Shown: positions 25,371-34,148, counted from the first letter of the stretch. The stretch is 64,000 nucleotides of DNA from Nitrospirillum amazonense (GCF_007828035.1 NZ_VITV01000001.1:1-64000); one strand, 5' to 3'. The notes: generated by a model from the sequence alone, not told the origin. Translations and numbers: made by a program.

Positions 25371-25404
25371 GAGGGGGGGCGGGCGGCGACGCCCAGCCCC
25401 CCTC
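25371..25404 (+). terminator. Strong GC hairpin terminator after DUF3008
   Basis: Outer arms GAGGGGGG and CCCCCCTC, inner arms GGGCG and CGCCC, and a GCGA tetraloop (GNRA type), 60 bases after the DUF3008 stop. It lacks a long T-run, but the stem is very stable. It separates the stress genes from the copper genes. Confidence 0.6.
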
Positions 25405-25480
25405 CTCATATCTGTGCGCCGGCCCCGCCACATTGGCTTTGCCCCTTGCTGGCGCCGGCCAGGGCGCTATAGTCGGCGCC

Positions 25481-25858
25481 ATGATCCGGCTGTCCCCGCT
25501 TCCCCTGCTGGCGTTGCTCGCCCTCGTGATCCTGGTCACGGGCTGGTCTGCCCCCGCACGGGCGCATGATTGCGGGCAGGCCGTCACGGTGGCCGCATCC
25601 TCTGCCCTTGCCGCCGCCCCCGCCGACCACCCCATCGCGACCGCCGCCCACGACTGCCATGAAACGGCTGACTGCTGCTGCGCCGGCGGAATGGCGGGCT
25701 GCGCCACGGGGTGCGCCGGCCTGCTGGTGCCGTCCGGCCTGCCGGGTGCGGAGCGGACCGCCGCGCCGCTGGTGCTGGTGCCCGCCGGCGACAGCCGGGG
25801 CGCCGGCCTGGCCCTGGCGCCCGCCCTGGGACCGCCCAGACCCAGCCGCATCGCCTGA
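25481..25858 (+). CDS. Secreted Cys/His-rich small protein of the copper cluster
   Basis: 125 residues from the ATG at 25481. A signal peptide (LLALLALVILVTGWSAPARA, cut about residue 29) leads to a mature part rich in possible metal ligands: AHDCGQ, AAHDCHETADCCCAGGMAG and CATGCAG. I do not recognise a named family; the build resembles small periplasmic proteins (for example DUF2946-like) found beside copper oxidases. It is the first gene of a row of four on the plus strand ending in a multicopper oxidase, so a copper-binding or sensing role is likely but inferred. The C-terminal half is Ala/Pro-rich. Confidence 0.65.
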   Translation: MIRLSPLPLLALLALVILVTGWSAPARAHDCGQAVTVAASSALAAAPADHPIATAAHDCHETADCCCAGGMAGCATGCAGLLVPSGLPGAERTAAPLVLVPAGDSRGAGLALAPALGPPRPSRIA

Positions 25859-25926
25859 GGCCGGGCGCCCTTTTGAGGCCCCCGCGCATCCCCGCGACCG
25901 GTTCGCCCCCTATTCCGAGCTTTCCC

Positions 25927-26169
25927 ATGCCCCCATTCCTTGCGCGCGTCGCCCTGCTGGCGACCGTGGCGGGCTGCGCCCCCGTGGCACCCCCCGCCTT
26001 TCCGCCGCAAACTGGCGCCGCCGACGCCGGCGCCCCCGTGACACCCTGGACCCGACCCGTGCCACCCGCCGCGGCGGCGCCCGTCCCGGATGCGGCCCCC
26101 CCGGATGCCGCCCCCATGCCGGCCATGCCTGGCATGGACCATGGTTCCCGCCACGGGAGCACGCCATGA
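25927..26169 (+). CDS. Small lipoprotein with Met/His-rich tail (copper cluster)
   Basis: 80 residues from MPPFLARVALLATVAGCAPV at 25927. LLATVAGC is a lipobox, so Cys17 would be lipidated. The mature protein is Pro/Ala-rich and ends PMPAMPGMDHGSRHGSTP, with MxxMxxMDH spacing suited to Cu(I)/Cu(II) binding. The frame is open further upstream, but only this start gives a lipoprotein signal. Its stop overlaps the next start (ATGA), so it is translationally coupled to the TolC-like gene. No family recognised. Confidence 0.6.
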   Translation: MPPFLARVALLATVAGCAPVAPPAFPPQTGAADAGAPVTPWTRPVPPAAAAPVPDAAPPDAAPMPAMPGMDHGSRHGSTP

Positions 26170-27569
26170 CCGTATCGACATGGTTGATGCCACTGATGAT
26201 GGCCGGCGCGCTGGCCGGCTGCGCCACCGTCCCGCCCGAGGCCGGCTTCCCCGACGTGCAGAAGCAGCTGGAGACCCGCGTGCCCCAGCGCGTCGCCTGG
26301 AACCGTGACGCCGCCGCCGACGCGCAGGCCGGCCAGGCAGTGGCCGCCCTGCTGGCCCGGCCGCTGACCGCCGACGGCGCCGTGCAGGTGGCGCTGCTGA
26401 ACAACCCGGGCCTGCAGGCGACCTATGAGGACCTGGGCGTGGCCCAGGCCGACCTGGTGCAGGCCGGCCTGTTGCGCAACCCCATCCTGTCGCTGGCCAC
26501 CGAGTTTCCCACCAAGGGGGCGGAGCCGCCGAAACTGGAATTCAGCGTCGTCGCCAACTTCCTGGACCTGCTGTGGCTGCCCGCCCGGCGACAGGTGGCG
26601 GCGGACCGGTTCGAGCAGGTGAAGCTGACTGTCAGCGCCGAGGTGGTGGAGTTGGCCGCCGAGACCCGGGCCGCCTATCTGCGCCACCGCGCGGCGCTGG
26701 AGGAGGCGCAGACCCTGGCCCAGGCGCTGGACACGGCGCAGGCGGCCTATGACCTGATGGTCCGCCTGAACCAGGCCGGCAACGTCAGTGAGCGTCGCCT
26801 GGCCACCGAACAGGCCGCCCTGGAGGAAACCCGGGTGGACAGCATAGAGGCCGCCGCAGATGTCACCGCCACGCGGGAGACGCTGACCCGCCTGATGGGC
26901 CTGTGGGGCCCGCAGGCGCAGTGGAGCGTGGCCGGCGACCTGCCGCCCCTGCCCCCTGAGGAACCGGGGCTGGCCACCGTGGAAAGCGCCGTCATCGCCG
27001 GCAACCTGAAGCTGGACGCCGCCCGTCGCACCACCGCCGCCAAGGCCTCCGCCCTGGGCTTGGCCGACGCCAGCCGCCTCTGGACCGACGGCGAGCTGGG
27101 CGTGGCCGGGGAGCGGGAAACCGACCGATCCCTGGTCATCGGCCCGTCCCTGACCCTGGCCCTGCCCCTGTTCGACCAGGGCCAGCCGGCCGTGGCCAAG
27201 GCGGAGGCCGAGTATCGGCAGGAGGCGCGGCGCACCCTGCAACTGGCCGTGGACCTGCGCTCGGAAGCGCGAGAGGCGCGCGACCGCCTGGTGCGCGCCC
27301 GCGACCTGGCGGACCATTATTTACACACCGTCCTGCCGCTGCAGGACCGCCTGGTCCGCCTGGGCATGGCCGAATACAACTACATGCTGACCAGCCCGTT
27401 CGAGGTCATGGCCGCGCGACAGGCCCGCCTGACGGCCTATCGCCGCTACATCACCGCCGTCCGCGACTATTGGCTGGCCGATGGCGATCTGATTCGCCTG
27501 GCGGGCGGACGCCAGACCATTTCCCAACCCACCCCCAACGAAGCGCCCCAGCCGGGAGGCCCGTCATGA
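26166..27569 (+). CDS. TolC-family outer membrane lipoprotein (copper/metal efflux type)
   Basis: 467 residues. The signal MTVSTWLMPLMMAGALAGC gives a lipidated N terminus. The mature protein has the two TolC-type repeats: ALLNNPGLQATYEDLGVAQADLVQAGLLRNP, long helices around EVVELAAETRAAYLRHRAALEEA, and LTLALPLFDQGQPAVAKAEAEY. It forms a trimeric channel-tunnel across the outer membrane in tripartite exporters. No RND pump or adaptor gene is next to it, so it may serve an unlinked pump or work with the oxidase. Starts overlap at both ends (26166-26169 and 27566-27569), which couples it to the lipoprotein and the oxidase. Confidence 0.88.
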   Translation: MTVSTWLMPLMMAGALAGCATVPPEAGFPDVQKQLETRVPQRVAWNRDAAADAQAGQAVAALLARPLTADGAVQVALLNNPGLQATYEDLGVAQADLVQAGLLRNPILSLATEFPTKGAEPPKLEFSVVANFLDLLWLPARRQVAADRFEQVKLTVSAEVVELAAETRAAYLRHRAALEEAQTLAQALDTAQAAYDLMVRLNQAGNVSERRLATEQAALEETRVDSIEAAADVTATRETLTRLMGLWGPQAQWSVAGDLPPLPPEEPGLATVESAVIAGNLKLDAARRTTAAKASALGLADASRLWTDGELGVAGERETDRSLVIGPSLTLALPLFDQGQPAVAKAEAEYRQEARRTLQLAVDLRSEAREARDRLVRARDLADHYLHTVLPLQDRLVRLGMAEYNYMLTSPFEVMAARQARLTAYRRYITAVRDYWLADGDLIRLAGGRQTISQPTPNEAPQPGGPS

Positions 27570-28936
27570 CCACCTATCTTCCCTGGGGCCGCCGCCAGTT
27601 GCTGAAGTCCGCCGCCCTGCTGGGCGGGGCCGGCGCCCTGCTGCGGGGCACGCCGGCTGCGGCGCAAGACCACGCGAACCACATGGCTCCGTCGAAGCCA
27701 GCAGCCAACCCCCGCACTATGCCCCGAGCCATGTCCATGGACCGCAAGACGGTGGCGGCGGCGGTCACCCCGCCGCGCCCGCCCAAGCTGGTGCCGGGCA
27801 CGGAGCGGCCGGCCACCATCACCCTGAACGGCGGCACCCTGCCCTTCGTCCTGAAGGACGGGGTCAAGGAATTCCACCTGACGGCGCATGAATTCGAACA
27901 GGAGTTCGCCCCCGGCTTCAAGGTCAAGGTCTGGGGCTACAACGGCAGCAGCCCCGGCCCCACCATCGAGGCGGTGGAGGGCGACCGGGTGCGCATCCTG
28001 GTCACCAACAAGCTGCCGGAGCCCACCAGCATCCACTGGCATGGCGTGCTGCTGCCCTCCGGCATGGATGGGGTCAGCGGCCTGTCCGCCCCGCCCATCC
28101 CGCCGGGGGAGACCTGGGCCTACGAGTTCACGCTGCGCCAGCACGGGACCCAGATGTACCACCCGCATTTCGATGAGATGGTGCAGATGGCGGTGGGCAT
28201 GATGGGCATGTTCATCATCCACCCCAGGGACGGCGCCGTGGGTCAGGTGGACCGCGACTACACCATGATGCTGCACGCCTGGGCCATCCACCCCGGCACC
28301 TCGCGCCCCGACCCGGCCGTGATGCTGGAACATGATACCTGGACCATCAATGGCCGGGTCTTCCCCGCCGTGGAACACCTGGTGGTGAAGACGGGACAGC
28401 GGGTGCGCCTGCGCATCGGCAACGTGTCCATGCACGAGCATCCCATGCACATCCACGGCCACCACATGTGGGTGACGGGTACGGACGGCGGCATGATCCC
28501 GGAAGGCGCCCGCTGGCCGGAAACCACCATCCAGGTGCCGGTGGGCAGCACCCGCACGGTGGAGTTCGTGGCCGACAACCCGGGCGACTGGGCCTTCCAC
28601 TGCCACAAGACCCACCACGCCATGAATACCATGGGCCACGACATCCCCAACTTCCTGGGCGTCAGCCAGGGCGAGGTGGCCCAGCGCCTGGGCGCGCAGC
28701 TGCCGGGCTACATGCCCATGGGTGAAGGCGGCATGGGCGACATGGGGCATATGGCCGGCATGATGCCCGGCCCGGCCAACACCCCGCCCATGATGACCGG
28801 CACGGGGCCCTATGGCGGCCTGGACATGGGCGGCATGGTGACGGTGATCAAGGTGCGCGACGAGGTGGCCGCCGACTACCGCGACCCAGGCTGGTACAAG
28901 GCGCCCAAGGGCACCATGGCCTGGAAGGTGGGCTGA
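27566..28936 (+). CDS. Tat-exported multicopper oxidase (CopA/CueO-like)
   Basis: 456 residues from the ATG at 27566, overlapping the previous stop by four bases. The N terminus GRRQLLKSAALLGGAGALL is a Tat signal. All four copper-ligand motifs are present: SIHWHGVLLP, MYHPHFDEM, EHPMHIHGHHM and AFHCHKTHHAMNTMGHD. A Met-rich insert near the C terminus (GGMGDMGHMAGMMPG) resembles those of copper-resistance oxidases that bind Cu(I). It probably oxidises Cu(I) in the periplasm. It is shorter than classic CopA (about 600 residues). The neighbouring metal-binding and TolC-like genes support a copper-tolerance operon. Confidence 0.92.
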   Translation: MTTYLPWGRRQLLKSAALLGGAGALLRGTPAAAQDHANHMAPSKPAANPRTMPRAMSMDRKTVAAAVTPPRPPKLVPGTERPATITLNGGTLPFVLKDGVKEFHLTAHEFEQEFAPGFKVKVWGYNGSSPGPTIEAVEGDRVRILVTNKLPEPTSIHWHGVLLPSGMDGVSGLSAPPIPPGETWAYEFTLRQHGTQMYHPHFDEMVQMAVGMMGMFIIHPRDGAVGQVDRDYTMMLHAWAIHPGTSRPDPAVMLEHDTWTINGRVFPAVEHLVVKTGQRVRLRIGNVSMHEHPMHIHGHHMWVTGTDGGMIPEGARWPETTIQVPVGSTRTVEFVADNPGDWAFHCHKTHHAMNTMGHDIPNFLGVSQGEVAQRLGAQLPGYMPMGEGGMGDMGHMAGMMPGPANTPPMMTGTGPYGGLDMGGMVTVIKVRDEVAADYRDPGWYKAPKGTMAWKVG

Positions 28937-29013
28937 CCTAAAAGCGTGGGACGGAAGCGGGACGGCACGCCATAGTCGCCCTGCTTCCCCGTTCCCATGT
29001 CCCGCCCGTCCCC

Positions 29014-30438
29014 ATGCCTGACCCCGCCGTCCCTGCCCGCCACAGCCGCGCTGTCACCTACCTGGTGGCCGGCGCCTTTTTCATGGAGTTGCTGGACGGC
29101 ACGGTCATCGCCACCGCCATGCCGGAGATGGCGCGGTCCTTCGGCGTGGCGCCGGTGGACATGAACATCGGCATGACGGCCTATCTGCTGGCGCTGGCCG
29201 TGTTCATCCCCATCAGCGGCTGGGTGGCCGACCGGCTGGGGCCGCGCACGGTGTTCGGCGGCGCCATCGCCCTGTTCACTCTGTCGTCCCTGCTGTGCGG
29301 CCTCAGCCCCAGCCTCTGGACCTTCACCGCCGCCCGCGTGCTGCAGGGACTGGGCGGGGCGGCCATGGTGCCGGTGGGGCGGCTGATCATCCTGCGCATC
29401 ACCGAGAAAAAGGACCTGATGCGCGCGATCGGCACCACCGTATGGCCCGGCCTGGTAGCGCCGGTCCTGGGGCCGCCGCTGGGCGGCTTCATCGTCACCT
29501 ATGCCGATTGGCCCTGGATCTTCTTCCTGAACCTGCCCCTGGGCCTGGCGGCGCTGGCCATGACCATCGCCTGGGTCCCCAACGAGCGCCCGACCGACAC
29601 CCGGCCCCTGGATGTGAAAGGCTTTCTGCTGTCGGGCGCGGCCCTGGTGGCCCTGGTCTTCGGCCTGGACACCCTGGGCCAGGGCGCGCGGGCGCCTGCG
29701 CAAGCCGTCGGCGGCATCGCCCTGGGCTTGGCGCTGTCGGTCCTGACCGTCCGCCATTGCCGCCGCCACCCCGCGCCGCTGTTCAAGCTGGACGCCTTGC
29801 GCCTGCCGACCTACGCCATCGCCGTCTGGGGCGGGTCGGTGCAGCGGGTGGCCATCGGCACCGTGCCCTTCCTGACCCCGCTGCTGTTCCAGACCGTGCT
29901 GGGCCTGGACGCCTTTCAGTCCGGCACGCTGGTGCTGTGCATCTTCGCCGGCAACCTGTCGATGAAGATGGTGACCAACCAGGTGCTGCGCCGCTTCGGC
30001 TTCCGCCGGGTGCTGCTGGTCAACGGGGTGCTGATGTCCCTGTCGCTGGCGGCCTGCGGCCTATTCACGCCGGAGACGCCCAAGCCGGTGGTGGGGCTGG
30101 TGCTGTTCCTGGGCGGCCTGTTCCGCTCCATGCAGTTCACCGGCCTGGGCACCATCCAGTTCGCCGACGTGCCCAAGGAAGAGGTCTCGGCCGCCAACAC
30201 CCTGGCCGCCATGCTGGGGCAGCTGACCTCCGGCCTGGGCGTGGTGGCGGGGGCGCTGGCCCTGAACCTGGGCGCCTTCCTGCGCGGCCATCCCCAGGGA
30301 CAGTCGGATCTGACCGATTTCCGCAACGCTTTCTTCGTCATGGGGGCCGCCGTGCTGCTGAGCCTCTACGACGCCTGGAAACTGGCGCCCGACGCCGCCC
30401 GGAACGTCAGCGGGCACGAGCCAGCGAATACCCGTTAA
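29014..30438 (+). CDS. MFS transporter, DHA2 drug exporter family
   Basis: 474 residues with about 14 membrane helices. The motif after TM2 reads GWVADRLGPRTVFGGAIALF (motif A). The N-terminal LLDGTVIATAMPEMARSF and RVLQGLGGAAMVPVGRL are typical of EmrB/QacA-type proton-driven exporters. WPGLVAPVLGPPLGGFI is antiporter motif C. It lies 77 bases after the copper oxidase; that gap contains an imperfect inverted repeat of GGGACGG/CCGTCCC, so it may be a separate unit. The substrate is unknown. No adaptor (EmrA) gene is nearby. Confidence 0.88.
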   Translation: MPDPAVPARHSRAVTYLVAGAFFMELLDGTVIATAMPEMARSFGVAPVDMNIGMTAYLLALAVFIPISGWVADRLGPRTVFGGAIALFTLSSLLCGLSPSLWTFTAARVLQGLGGAAMVPVGRLIILRITEKKDLMRAIGTTVWPGLVAPVLGPPLGGFIVTYADWPWIFFLNLPLGLAALAMTIAWVPNERPTDTRPLDVKGFLLSGAALVALVFGLDTLGQGARAPAQAVGGIALGLALSVLTVRHCRRHPAPLFKLDALRLPTYAIAVWGGSVQRVAIGTVPFLTPLLFQTVLGLDAFQSGTLVLCIFAGNLSMKMVTNQVLRRFGFRRVLLVNGVLMSLSLAACGLFTPETPKPVVGLVLFLGGLFRSMQFTGLGTIQFADVPKEEVSAANTLAAMLGQLTSGLGVVAGALALNLGAFLRGHPQGQSDLTDFRNAFFVMGAAVLLSLYDAWKLAPDAARNVSGHEPANTR

Positions 30439-30536
30439 CGAAGCATTGATTTTCGGATTGCGCGCATAACGAGTATTGTGCCCTGACGGTTCGCCGGCGC
30501 CACGATGCGGCCGGCATCCACGGGGGAGGATATCGG

Positions 30537-32246
30537 ATGAGCAAGATCCTGGACGTGGCGGTGATCGGCGGCGGCGTCGCCGGCACCTATTGCGCCTGGC
30601 GTCTGACGGGCCCGCAGGGCCTGAAGGAGGGCAAGCGGCGCGTGGCCCTGTTCGAATACAGCGACCGCATCGGCGGCCGGCTGTACACCAAGACCTTTCC
30701 CGGCATGCCCAACGTGGCGGCGGAGCTGGGCGGCATGCGCTACATCGTGCCGGAAAAGGACGATCCCACGTCCAACCAACCCATGGTCAGCAATCTGATC
30801 GAGGCGCTGGACCTGCCCAGCCACGTCTTCCTCATGGGCAATCCCGAGAAGGGGCCCGATGGCCAGCCCATCGGCGAAAAGGAGAACATCCTCTACCTGC
30901 GCGGCAAGCACCTGCTGGTGAAGCAGCAGGCCGATCCCGCCCAGGTGCCCTACAATCTCAGCTGGAACGAGCGCGGCAAGACGGTGAATGACCTGCAGGT
31001 CTTCGCCATGAACCTGCTGGTGCCCAACAACCAGAACCTGACCCTGGAACAATGGATGGACACCCGGGTGTACGGTCACCCGCTGTACACCTACGGCTTC
31101 TGGAACCTGATGTCGCAGACGCTGAGTTCCGAGGCTTATCAGTTCATGAAGGACGCCGGCGGCTATGACGCCAACGTCGCCAACGCCAACGCGGTGGCGC
31201 AACTGCCGGCCACGGAATACGCCAACACCGACGGCTTCCGCGCCATCACCGGCGGCTATCAGCGCCTGCCCCTGACCCTGGCCCAACAGGCGACCGAGCA
31301 GGGCGCCGAGATCCATATGAACCGGCGCCTGGCCAAGATCGAGAAGGACGCCGACGGCCATTACAAGCTGACCTTCATCGTCACCGAGACCCGCGTGATC
31401 GACACCGACTTCGGCGGCGTGCATGAGGAGACCAAGGACAAGGAGGGGGTACCGCCCGAAATCGTGCACGCCCGCGACATCATCCTGGGCCTGCCCCGCC
31501 GCTCGCTGGAACTGATCGACTGGGAAGGCTGGGACCAGAAAGGCGTGAAGGAGATGCTGTCCAGCGTCCTGATCCAGGACGCTTTCAAGCTGCTGCTGGC
31601 CTACGATTATCCCTGGTGGCGGGCCATGAATCTGGTGGCCGGCCGGTCCATCACCGACCTGCCGGTGCGCCAGATCTATTATTTCGGCACGGAAGAAGAC
31701 CAGCCGGGCGGTGAGAAGGGCAACATGCGGTCCCTGCTGATGGCCTCATACAACGACATCACCACCGTGCCCTTCTGGAAGGGCCTGGAGCATGGGCCCC
31801 CCTTCGTCGGCCGCCGGCCCCAGAACGTGAAACCCCTGGCCAAGGAGCAGGCCGCCGCCACCGGCGACGACCAGCGTGTGGTGCCGCTGGCCGAATGCGT
31901 CGCCACCGACGCCATGGTGTCCAGCGCCCACCGCCAGATCCTGGAGGTCCATGGCCTGGTGGACGTGGATCAGCCCTATTCCGCCATCTACCACGACTGG
32001 TCGGGCGACCCCTACGGCGGCGGCTGGCACGAATGGAAGGCCGGCTTCCGCTACAACCTGCTGATGCCCCGCATCCGCCAGCCCCTGTCGGCGGAGAAGG
32101 TCTACATCTGCGGCGAGGCCTATTCCAACAACCAGGGCTGGGTCGAGGGTTGCCTGCAGACGGCCGAGCACGTCCTGCAGGACAAATTCGACCTGGCCTG
32201 GCCGGCATACCTGACGGGGCTGCCGGAAACAATCCTGGGGCCGTGA
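30537..32246 (+). CDS. FAD-dependent amine oxidase, L-amino acid oxidase-like
   Basis: 569 residues. The FAD dinucleotide motif is VAVIGGGVAGTYCAWRL at the N terminus, followed by the family's RIGGRLYT. AELGGMRYI is diagnostic: in L-amino acid oxidases the Arg of GGMR binds the substrate carboxylate. The C-terminal FAD segment reads ICGEAYSNNQGWVEGCLQTAEHVL. The probable reaction is L-amino acid + O2 to 2-oxo acid + NH3 + H2O2. There is no signal peptide. GGGGGAGG precedes the ATG. Seventy-six bases downstream lies a 2-oxo acid decarboxylase, which could use its product. The exact substrate (Trp, Phe or other) is not determined; a monoamine oxidase role is the alternative. Confidence 0.8.
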   Translation: MSKILDVAVIGGGVAGTYCAWRLTGPQGLKEGKRRVALFEYSDRIGGRLYTKTFPGMPNVAAELGGMRYIVPEKDDPTSNQPMVSNLIEALDLPSHVFLMGNPEKGPDGQPIGEKENILYLRGKHLLVKQQADPAQVPYNLSWNERGKTVNDLQVFAMNLLVPNNQNLTLEQWMDTRVYGHPLYTYGFWNLMSQTLSSEAYQFMKDAGGYDANVANANAVAQLPATEYANTDGFRAITGGYQRLPLTLAQQATEQGAEIHMNRRLAKIEKDADGHYKLTFIVTETRVIDTDFGGVHEETKDKEGVPPEIVHARDIILGLPRRSLELIDWEGWDQKGVKEMLSSVLIQDAFKLLLAYDYPWWRAMNLVAGRSITDLPVRQIYYFGTEEDQPGGEKGNMRSLLMASYNDITTVPFWKGLEHGPPFVGRRPQNVKPLAKEQAAATGDDQRVVPLAECVATDAMVSSAHRQILEVHGLVDVDQPYSAIYHDWSGDPYGGGWHEWKAGFRYNLLMPRIRQPLSAEKVYICGEAYSNNQGWVEGCLQTAEHVLQDKFDLAWPAYLTGLPETILGP

Positions 32247-32269
32247 TCCTGTCCCATTCCGTTCCAGCG

Positions 32270-32291
32270 GCCATGGGCGCGCGCCCATGGC
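32270..32291. repeat. 22-base perfect palindrome between oxidase and decarboxylase
   Basis: A perfect self-complementary block with half-site GCCATGGGCGC, lying 24 bases after the oxidase stop and 32 bases before the decarboxylase start, ahead of its GGAGGG ribosome-binding site. It could form an intercistronic hairpin that attenuates or stabilises mRNA, or be a dyad operator. There is no T-run. Confidence 0.7.
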
Positions 32292-32322
32292 GCCCCGTTC
32301 CATACCCGGAGGGTGTCGTCCC

Positions 32323-34041
32323 ATGAACCCTTTGCCCGATCATTTTACCGTCAGCGACTACCTGATCCAGCGCCTGTACGAGGCGGGCCTCCGCGATGTG
32401 TTCACCGTGCCCGGCGACTATGTCGCCCGCTGGTTCGACTATATCGACGACCCGGCCCGCAACCCGGACACCCCCTTGACCCGACTGGGCTGCCGGTCGG
32501 AGTTGGAGGCGGGCTACGCCGCCGACGCCTATGCCCGCCTGCGCGGCATAGGTTGCGCCGCCGTCACCTATGGCGTGGGCGCCTTCTCGCTGGTCAACCC
32601 GGTGGCGGGATCGTATGTGGAGCGGCTGCCCGTGGTGGCCATCTCCGGCAGCCCCGGCACGGCCGCGACCGACCGCCCCTTCGCCCGCACCTACAAAATC
32701 CTGCTGCACCACGCCACCGGCACCTACCGCGCCGACCGCGACGCCTATCAGCACATCACGGTGGCGGCGGAGATCATCCGCGACGCGGCCCACGCCCCGG
32801 CGGAGATCGACCGCGCGCTGGGCCTGGCGCTGGCCTACAAGCGGCCGGTCTACCTGGAACTGTGGCGCAACCTGTGGGACGCCGAGTGCACCCGGCCCCA
32901 GGGGGCCCTGGCCGTGCCCAAGCCGCCCTGCAGCCAGACCGCCGTCACCCAGGCGGCGGCCGACGCGGCAGCCCGCATTACCGCAGCCGCCAAGCCCCTG
33001 TTCTGGGCCGGCGTGGAACTGCAGCGCTATGGCCTGCAGGACGCCTTCCGAACCTTGCGCGCCCAGACCGGTCTGCCTTACATCACCAGCCTGCTGGCCA
33101 AGAGCGTGCTGGCCGAGACGACAGAGGGCTTCGTCGGTACCTATACCGGGCCGTCGTCGGACTACACCACCTACCAGACGGTGGCGGACTCCGACCTGCT
33201 GGTGGTGACGGGTGACCTGATCACCGATGATTACGAGGGTATCGTCCAGGCCGATTTCACCACCATGATCGTGGCCTATGACAACGCCGTGCGCATTGGC
33301 GCCGCCACCTACAGCGACGTGCCGCTGGCCGACTTCCTGGCGGCGCTGGCCGCCGCCCTGAAGGACCAGCCGGCGCGCCAGCCCTGGGCGACCAAGGGCC
33401 CCGCCACCATCGACCCGGACTATAGGCCTTTCCCGCCCGACCTGGTCACCTATGCCCGTTTCTTCAAACGCATGGAGACGTGGGTGGAGGCTGACATGAC
33501 CCTGGTTCCGGATGAAAGCAGCAGCATGTATGTCAGCTGCAACATCCCGGTGAACCGCGCCAACGGCTTCGTCAGCCAGGCGGCCTGGGGGGCCATCGGC
33601 TATGCCTCGGCGGCCGGCTTTGGCCTGTCGGTGGCCGATCCCGCCGCCCGACCCGTGGTGTTCGCCGGCGACGGCGGCTTCCAGATGGTGGCTCAGACCA
33701 TTTCCAGCATGGCGCACTACGGCCGCAACCCGGTCGTCTTCATCATGGAAAACGCCGTCTATGGCATCGAGCAGGCCCTGACCAATTCCGCGACATACAC
33801 GGAGGACCAGCCCTTCAACGCCTACAACAAGATCCCGAAGTGGGAGTATGCGGAATTCGCCCGCGCCCTGGGCGCCAAGGCCGCCCGCGTCGCCACGCTG
33901 GAGCATCTTGAAACGGTGCTGGCGGAGGTGAAGGAGGACCGGGACCATGTCTGGCTGGTGCAGGTGGTGCTGCCGGAACGCGACATCCCCTCGGAAATCC
34001 TGCGCCTGGCCACCAACACCCCGCCCAGCCCGGGACAGTGA
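32323..34041 (+). CDS. Thiamine diphosphate-dependent 2-oxo acid decarboxylase (indolepyruvate/phenylpyruvate type)
   Basis: 572 residues from MNPLPDHFTVSDYL, which has GGAGGG nine bases upstream. Domain order is Pyr-middle-PP. The cofactor Glu is in GCRSELEAGYAADAYARL, the paired active-site His in KILLHHATGTY, the ThDP motif in VFAGDGGFQMVAQ, and the downstream YGIEQ retains the PDC-type catalytic Glu. These mark a pyruvate/indolepyruvate decarboxylase rather than acetolactate synthase. Aldehydes such as indoleacetaldehyde or phenylacetaldehyde are plausible products. It follows an L-amino acid oxidase-like gene. A strong terminator follows at 34066. Azospirillum IpdC makes auxin, but this protein differs in its N-terminal sequence, so I give no gene name. 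Confidence 0.88.
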   Translation: MNPLPDHFTVSDYLIQRLYEAGLRDVFTVPGDYVARWFDYIDDPARNPDTPLTRLGCRSELEAGYAADAYARLRGIGCAAVTYGVGAFSLVNPVAGSYVERLPVVAISGSPGTAATDRPFARTYKILLHHATGTYRADRDAYQHITVAAEIIRDAAHAPAEIDRALGLALAYKRPVYLELWRNLWDAECTRPQGALAVPKPPCSQTAVTQAAADAAARITAAAKPLFWAGVELQRYGLQDAFRTLRAQTGLPYITSLLAKSVLAETTEGFVGTYTGPSSDYTTYQTVADSDLLVVTGDLITDDYEGIVQADFTTMIVAYDNAVRIGAATYSDVPLADFLAALAAALKDQPARQPWATKGPATIDPDYRPFPPDLVTYARFFKRMETWVEADMTLVPDESSSMYVSCNIPVNRANGFVSQAAWGAIGYASAAGFGLSVADPAARPVVFAGDGGFQMVAQTISSMAHYGRNPVVFIMENAVYGIEQALTNSATYTEDQPFNAYNKIPKWEYAEFARALGAKAARVATLEHLETVLAEVKEDRDHVWLVQVVLPERDIPSEILRLATNTPPSPGQ

Positions 34042-34065
34042 CAGGTCTTGCGATGGGACGAGAAG

Positions 34066-34095
34066 CGGGGCGGGCAGCGATGTCCGCCCCGTTTT
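34066..34095 (+). terminator. Intrinsic terminator after the decarboxylase
   Basis: Arms CGGGGCGG (34066-34073) and CCGCCCCG (34084-34091) with a 10-base loop, followed by TTTT. It ends the oxidase-decarboxylase transcript 25 bases after the stop codon. Confidence 0.8.
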
Positions 34096-34114
34096 CACGT
34101 CCGCTCCTGGGTGG

Positions 34115-34148
34115 TTGACATCGCGATCTTATTTATATGATAAAAAAG
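34115..34148 (+). promoter_or_regulatory. Promoter and dyad operator of the galactanase gene
   Basis: TTGACA (34115-34120) and TATGAT (34136-34141) form a sigma-70-like promoter with a short 15-base spacer. The -10 sits in a 21-base dyad (34128-34148) with arms CTTATTTAT and ATAAAAAAG around ATG, eight of nine pairs matching, which looks like an operator. The element ATATGATAAAAA (34135-34146) recurs exactly in the TonB receptor promoter. Confidence 0.6.

Noticed and set aside
32323-34041. Acetolactate synthase or oxalyl-CoA decarboxylase for the ThDP enzyme
   Set aside because: The paired His near residue 113 and the YGIE Glu are pyruvate/indolepyruvate decarboxylase features; there is no small subunit gene or CoA context.
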